A stretch of DNA of 64,000 nucleotides from Micromonospora zingiberis (GTDB taxonomy: Bacteria > Actinomycetota > Actinomycetes > Mycobacteriales > Micromonosporaceae), in assembly GCF_004331455.1 (NCBI RefSeq), contig NZ_SJJR01000004.1:62001-126000 (forward strand). The letters run 5' to 3'. Under the pieces are notes generated by a model. That model made no database searches. It was given only the letters and a program-made list of their open reading frames with translations, and was not told where the DNA came from. Each line of letters begins with the position of its first letter. Position 1 is the stretch's first letter. Positions 62,191-64,000 of the stretch are shown here, piece after piece. Both the position numbers and the translations under genes were made by a program.

Positions 62191-63588
62191 TCAGGGGAGG
62201 TGGTTGGTGGTGGTGAGGGTGCGGTACCAGTGGGCGGAGTCTTTCCAGGTGCGCTGCTGGGTCTGGTAGTCGACGTGGATGATGCCGAAGCGGCGGTCGT
62301 AGCCGTACGCCCACTCGAAGTTGTCCAGCAGCGACCAGACGAAGTAGCCACGTACGTCGGCACCGGCGGCCATCGCGTCGTGCGTGGCGGCGATGTGTCG
62401 GCGCAGGTAGTCGATCCGGCGGTCGTCGTGGATCGCGCCGTCGGGGGAGACCACGTCGTCGAAGGCGGCACCGTTCTCGGTGATCATCATCGGCAGGTCG
62501 GGGTGTTCCCGGTGCAGCCGCAGCAGCAACTCGGTCAGGCCGGCCGGCTCGATGTTCCAACCCATCGCGGTGTACGGGCCGGGCTGCGGCAGGAACTCGA
62601 CCTGCTCCGAGCCGACCCAGGCCGAGTGCGCCGAACGGCCGTGCCCGTCCGCGTCCGACTTCGGTGACACCCCGTCCCAGGCGCGGACCAGGGTGGTCGA
62701 GTAGTAGTTGACGCCGAGCACGTCAAGCGGCACCGCCGCGGTCTGCTCGTCGCCGTCGCGGACGAACGACCAGTCGGTGACCCCGGCGGTGTCGGCGAGC
62801 AGGTCCGCCGGGTACGCGCCGTCCAGCATCGGGCCGAGGAACGCCCGGTTCGCCAGCGCGTCGATCCGGCGGGCCGCGTCGGCGTCGGCCGCCGAGTCCG
62901 AGGCCGGGCGGATCACGTGCAGGTTCAACGTGACCGACAGCTGCGCCGCCGGAGCCAGCTCGCGGATCACCCGGCCGGCCAGGCCGTGCGCCAGGTTCAG
63001 ATGGTGTACGGCGGCCAGCGCGGCGGCCGGCTCGGTGCGCCCCGGCGCGTGCACCCCGGAGGCGTAACCGAGGTACGACGAGCACCACGGCTCGTTGAAG
63101 GTGGTCCAGGTGTGCACCCGGTCGCCGAGCGCCCCGACGATCTTCTCCGCGTAGTCGGCGAACCGCGCCGCGGTGTCCCGCGCCGGCCAGCCACCGGCGT
63201 CCTCCAACTCCTGCGGCAGGTCCCAGTGGTAGAGCGTGGCCACCGGCCGGATGCCGAGTTCCAGCAGCCGGTCCACCAGCCGGGAGTAGAAGTCCACCCC
63301 GGCCTGGTTCACCGGCCCGGAGCCGCCGGGCTGCACGCGCGGCCAGGCGATGGAGAACCGGTACGCCCCGAGCCCGAGCGCGGTCAACTGCTCCAGGTCG
63401 TCGGCCCAGCGGTGGTAGTGGTCCGCCGCCACGTCACCGGTGTCCCCGTTCAGGGTGCGACCCGGGGTGTGGCTGTAGGTGTCCCAGATCGACGGTCCCC
63501 GGCCGCCCTCCTTGGCCGCCCCCTCGATCTGGTACGCCGCCGTCGCCGAACCCCAGACGAAGCCCTCGGGAAACACGATCTCGCTCAT
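62191..63588 (-). CDS. GH1 beta-glucosidase
   Basis: 465 residues, a standard GH1 length. [19 protein letters not shown] is the N-terminal family signature. The acid/base Glu is in [14 protein letters not shown] and the nucleophile Glu in [12 protein letters not shown]. The C-terminal [20 protein letters not shown] completes the glycone site. There is no signal peptide, so it probably cleaves imported beta-glucosides in the cytoplasm. ATG 63588 was chosen to place the family signature at residue 5. It lies 76 nt after a GH31 gene on the same strand, suggesting a xyloglucan- or oligosaccharide-use operon. Confidence 0.93.
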   Translation of the reverse strand: MSEIVFPEGFVWGSATAAYQIEGAAKEGGRGPSIWDTYSHTPGRTLNGDTGDVAADHYHRWADDLEQLTALGLGAYRFSIAWPRVQPGGSGPVNQAGVDFYSRLVDRLLELGIRPVATLYHWDLPQELEDAGGWPARDTAARFADYAEKIVGALGDRVHTWTTFNEPWCSSYLGYASGVHAPGRTEPAAALAAVHHLNLAHGLAGRVIRELAPAAQLSVTLNLHVIRPASDSAADADAARRIDALANRAFLGPMLDGAYPADLLADTAGVTDWSFVRDGDEQTAAVPLDVLGVNYYSTTLVRAWDGVSPKSDADGHGRSAHSAWVGSEQVEFLPQPGPYTAMGWNIEPAGLTELLLRLHREHPDLPMMITENGAAFDDVVSPDGAIHDDRRIDYLRRHIAATHDAMAAGADVRGYFVWSLLDNFEWAYGYDRRFGIIHVDYQTQQRTWKDSAHWYRTLTTTNHLP

Positions 63589-63664
63589 GCCGGCTCTCCG
63601 CTTCGCTGCGTGCCGGCATGAGGCACAAGCACGCTGAATTGATGGTTCGCTCGCTGACGCTCGC

Positions 63665-64000
63665 TCACTTCGCCACCTCCGTGACCTCGCAGCCGTATCC
63701 GGACGAGACCCCGGCCACCAACTCGGCGGTGGCCGTACCGTCCTGGTAGTGCACCTCGAACTCGGTGCCCGGACCACCGTCGGGCGACGGGATCCGGACC
63801 CGGGTGCGTTGCCCGGACGCCGGGGCGTACAGCCGCAGCTGCACGCCGTCGGCCCACGGATAGTCGGGCCGGTCGGTGACCGAACCGAACGGGATGACCG
63901 AGCCCGGCCGGGCCAGCACCGGCACGGTGTCGAAGCCGTGCTTCTCGCTCACCCAGCCCGGGCCGGTGATCTGCGCGCCGGTCATCAGGTTCGTCCAGGT
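63665..64000 (-). CDS. C-terminus of a GH31 glycosidase, probably alpha-xylosidase (partial)
   Basis: Only the last 111 codons are in the window; the start lies beyond 64000. [20 protein letters not shown] then [20 protein letters not shown] is the proximal C-terminal beta domain of YicI-type GH31 alpha-xylosidases, followed by a distal beta-sandwich. The catalytic domain cannot be checked. Position before the GH1 gene supports joint degradation of xylose-substituted beta-glucans. Confidence 0.8.
   Translation of the reverse strand, partial: TWTNLMTGAQITGPGWVSEKHGFDTVPVLARPGSVIPFGSVTDRPDYPWADGVQLRLYAPASGQRTRVRIPSPDGGPGTEFEVHYQDGTATAELVAGVSSGYGCEVTEVAK

Overview
The window is high-GC DNA with dense genes, GTG starts and many 4-nt ATGA/GTGA overlaps, which points to an actinobacterium. 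A divergent pair encoding MurL (UDP-MurNAc-L-Ala-L-Glu epimerase) and a MurD2-type ligase is characteristic of Micromonospora and relatives, so Micromonosporaceae is the best guess. No rRNA, tRNA or CRISPR array was recognised.

Layout. (1) 1-12.5 kb, catabolic cluster A: a thiamine-diphosphate E1 dehydrogenase (partial), a VOC protein, an FCD-type GntR regulator, then a leftward operon of a CUT2 sugar-type ABC transporter, an M24/creatinase-fold protein, an SDR and an aldehyde dehydrogenase, preceded by an XRE-cupin regulator. (2) 12.5-23.6 kb, mixed housekeeping and catabolic genes: a SpoU methyltransferase, a PucR regulator, MurL/MurD2, a class III aminotransferase coupled to methylmalonate-semialdehyde dehydrogenase (a beta-alanine-type route), and an acyltransferase-3 membrane protein. 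(3) 23.6-28.5 kb, a three-gene operon that looks like a biological-conflict or signalling system: a small Trypco2-like protein, a membrane protein with pentapeptide repeats, and a 1225-residue trypsin-like protease/P-loop NTPase carrying seven 38-residue repeats. (4) 28.7-35 kb, an amino-sugar uptake locus: GlcNAc-type kinase, RpiR regulator, SIS protein and NgcEFG-type transporter. (5) 35-48.8 kb, an accessory stretch: Phd antitoxin with a toxin stub, a large hairpin, a PolA-like polymerase, two paralogous molybdenum hydroxylase large subunits (one orphan, one with FAD and Fe-S subunits), XdhC, a decayed serine recombinase beside a sigma-factor fragment, and a C45 acyltransferase. (6) 48.8-62 kb, catabolic cluster B: XRE-cupin regulator, amidohydrolase, CUT2 transporter with a fused ATPase-permease, bicupin, 3-hydroxyacid dehydrogenase, M24 protein, aldehyde dehydrogenase, VOC protein and a MobA-like nucleotidyltransferase. 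(7) 62-64 kb, GH1 beta-glucosidase and the C-terminus of a GH31 enzyme.

How the parts relate. Clusters A and B look like two versions of one undescribed pathway. Each has an XRE-cupin regulator, a CUT2 transporter, a DddP/creatinase-like M24 protein in which one metal-ligand Asp is Cys, an NAD(P) alcohol/hydroxyacid dehydrogenase, a GabD-type aldehyde dehydrogenase and a very similar VOC protein. Both VOC promoter regions carry two TGGATCCA palindromes 64-66 bp apart, so one GntR protein may control both. The MobA-like protein, XdhC and the molybdenum hydroxylases probably belong together through molybdenum cofactor maturation. The substrates of A and B cannot be read from the sequence.
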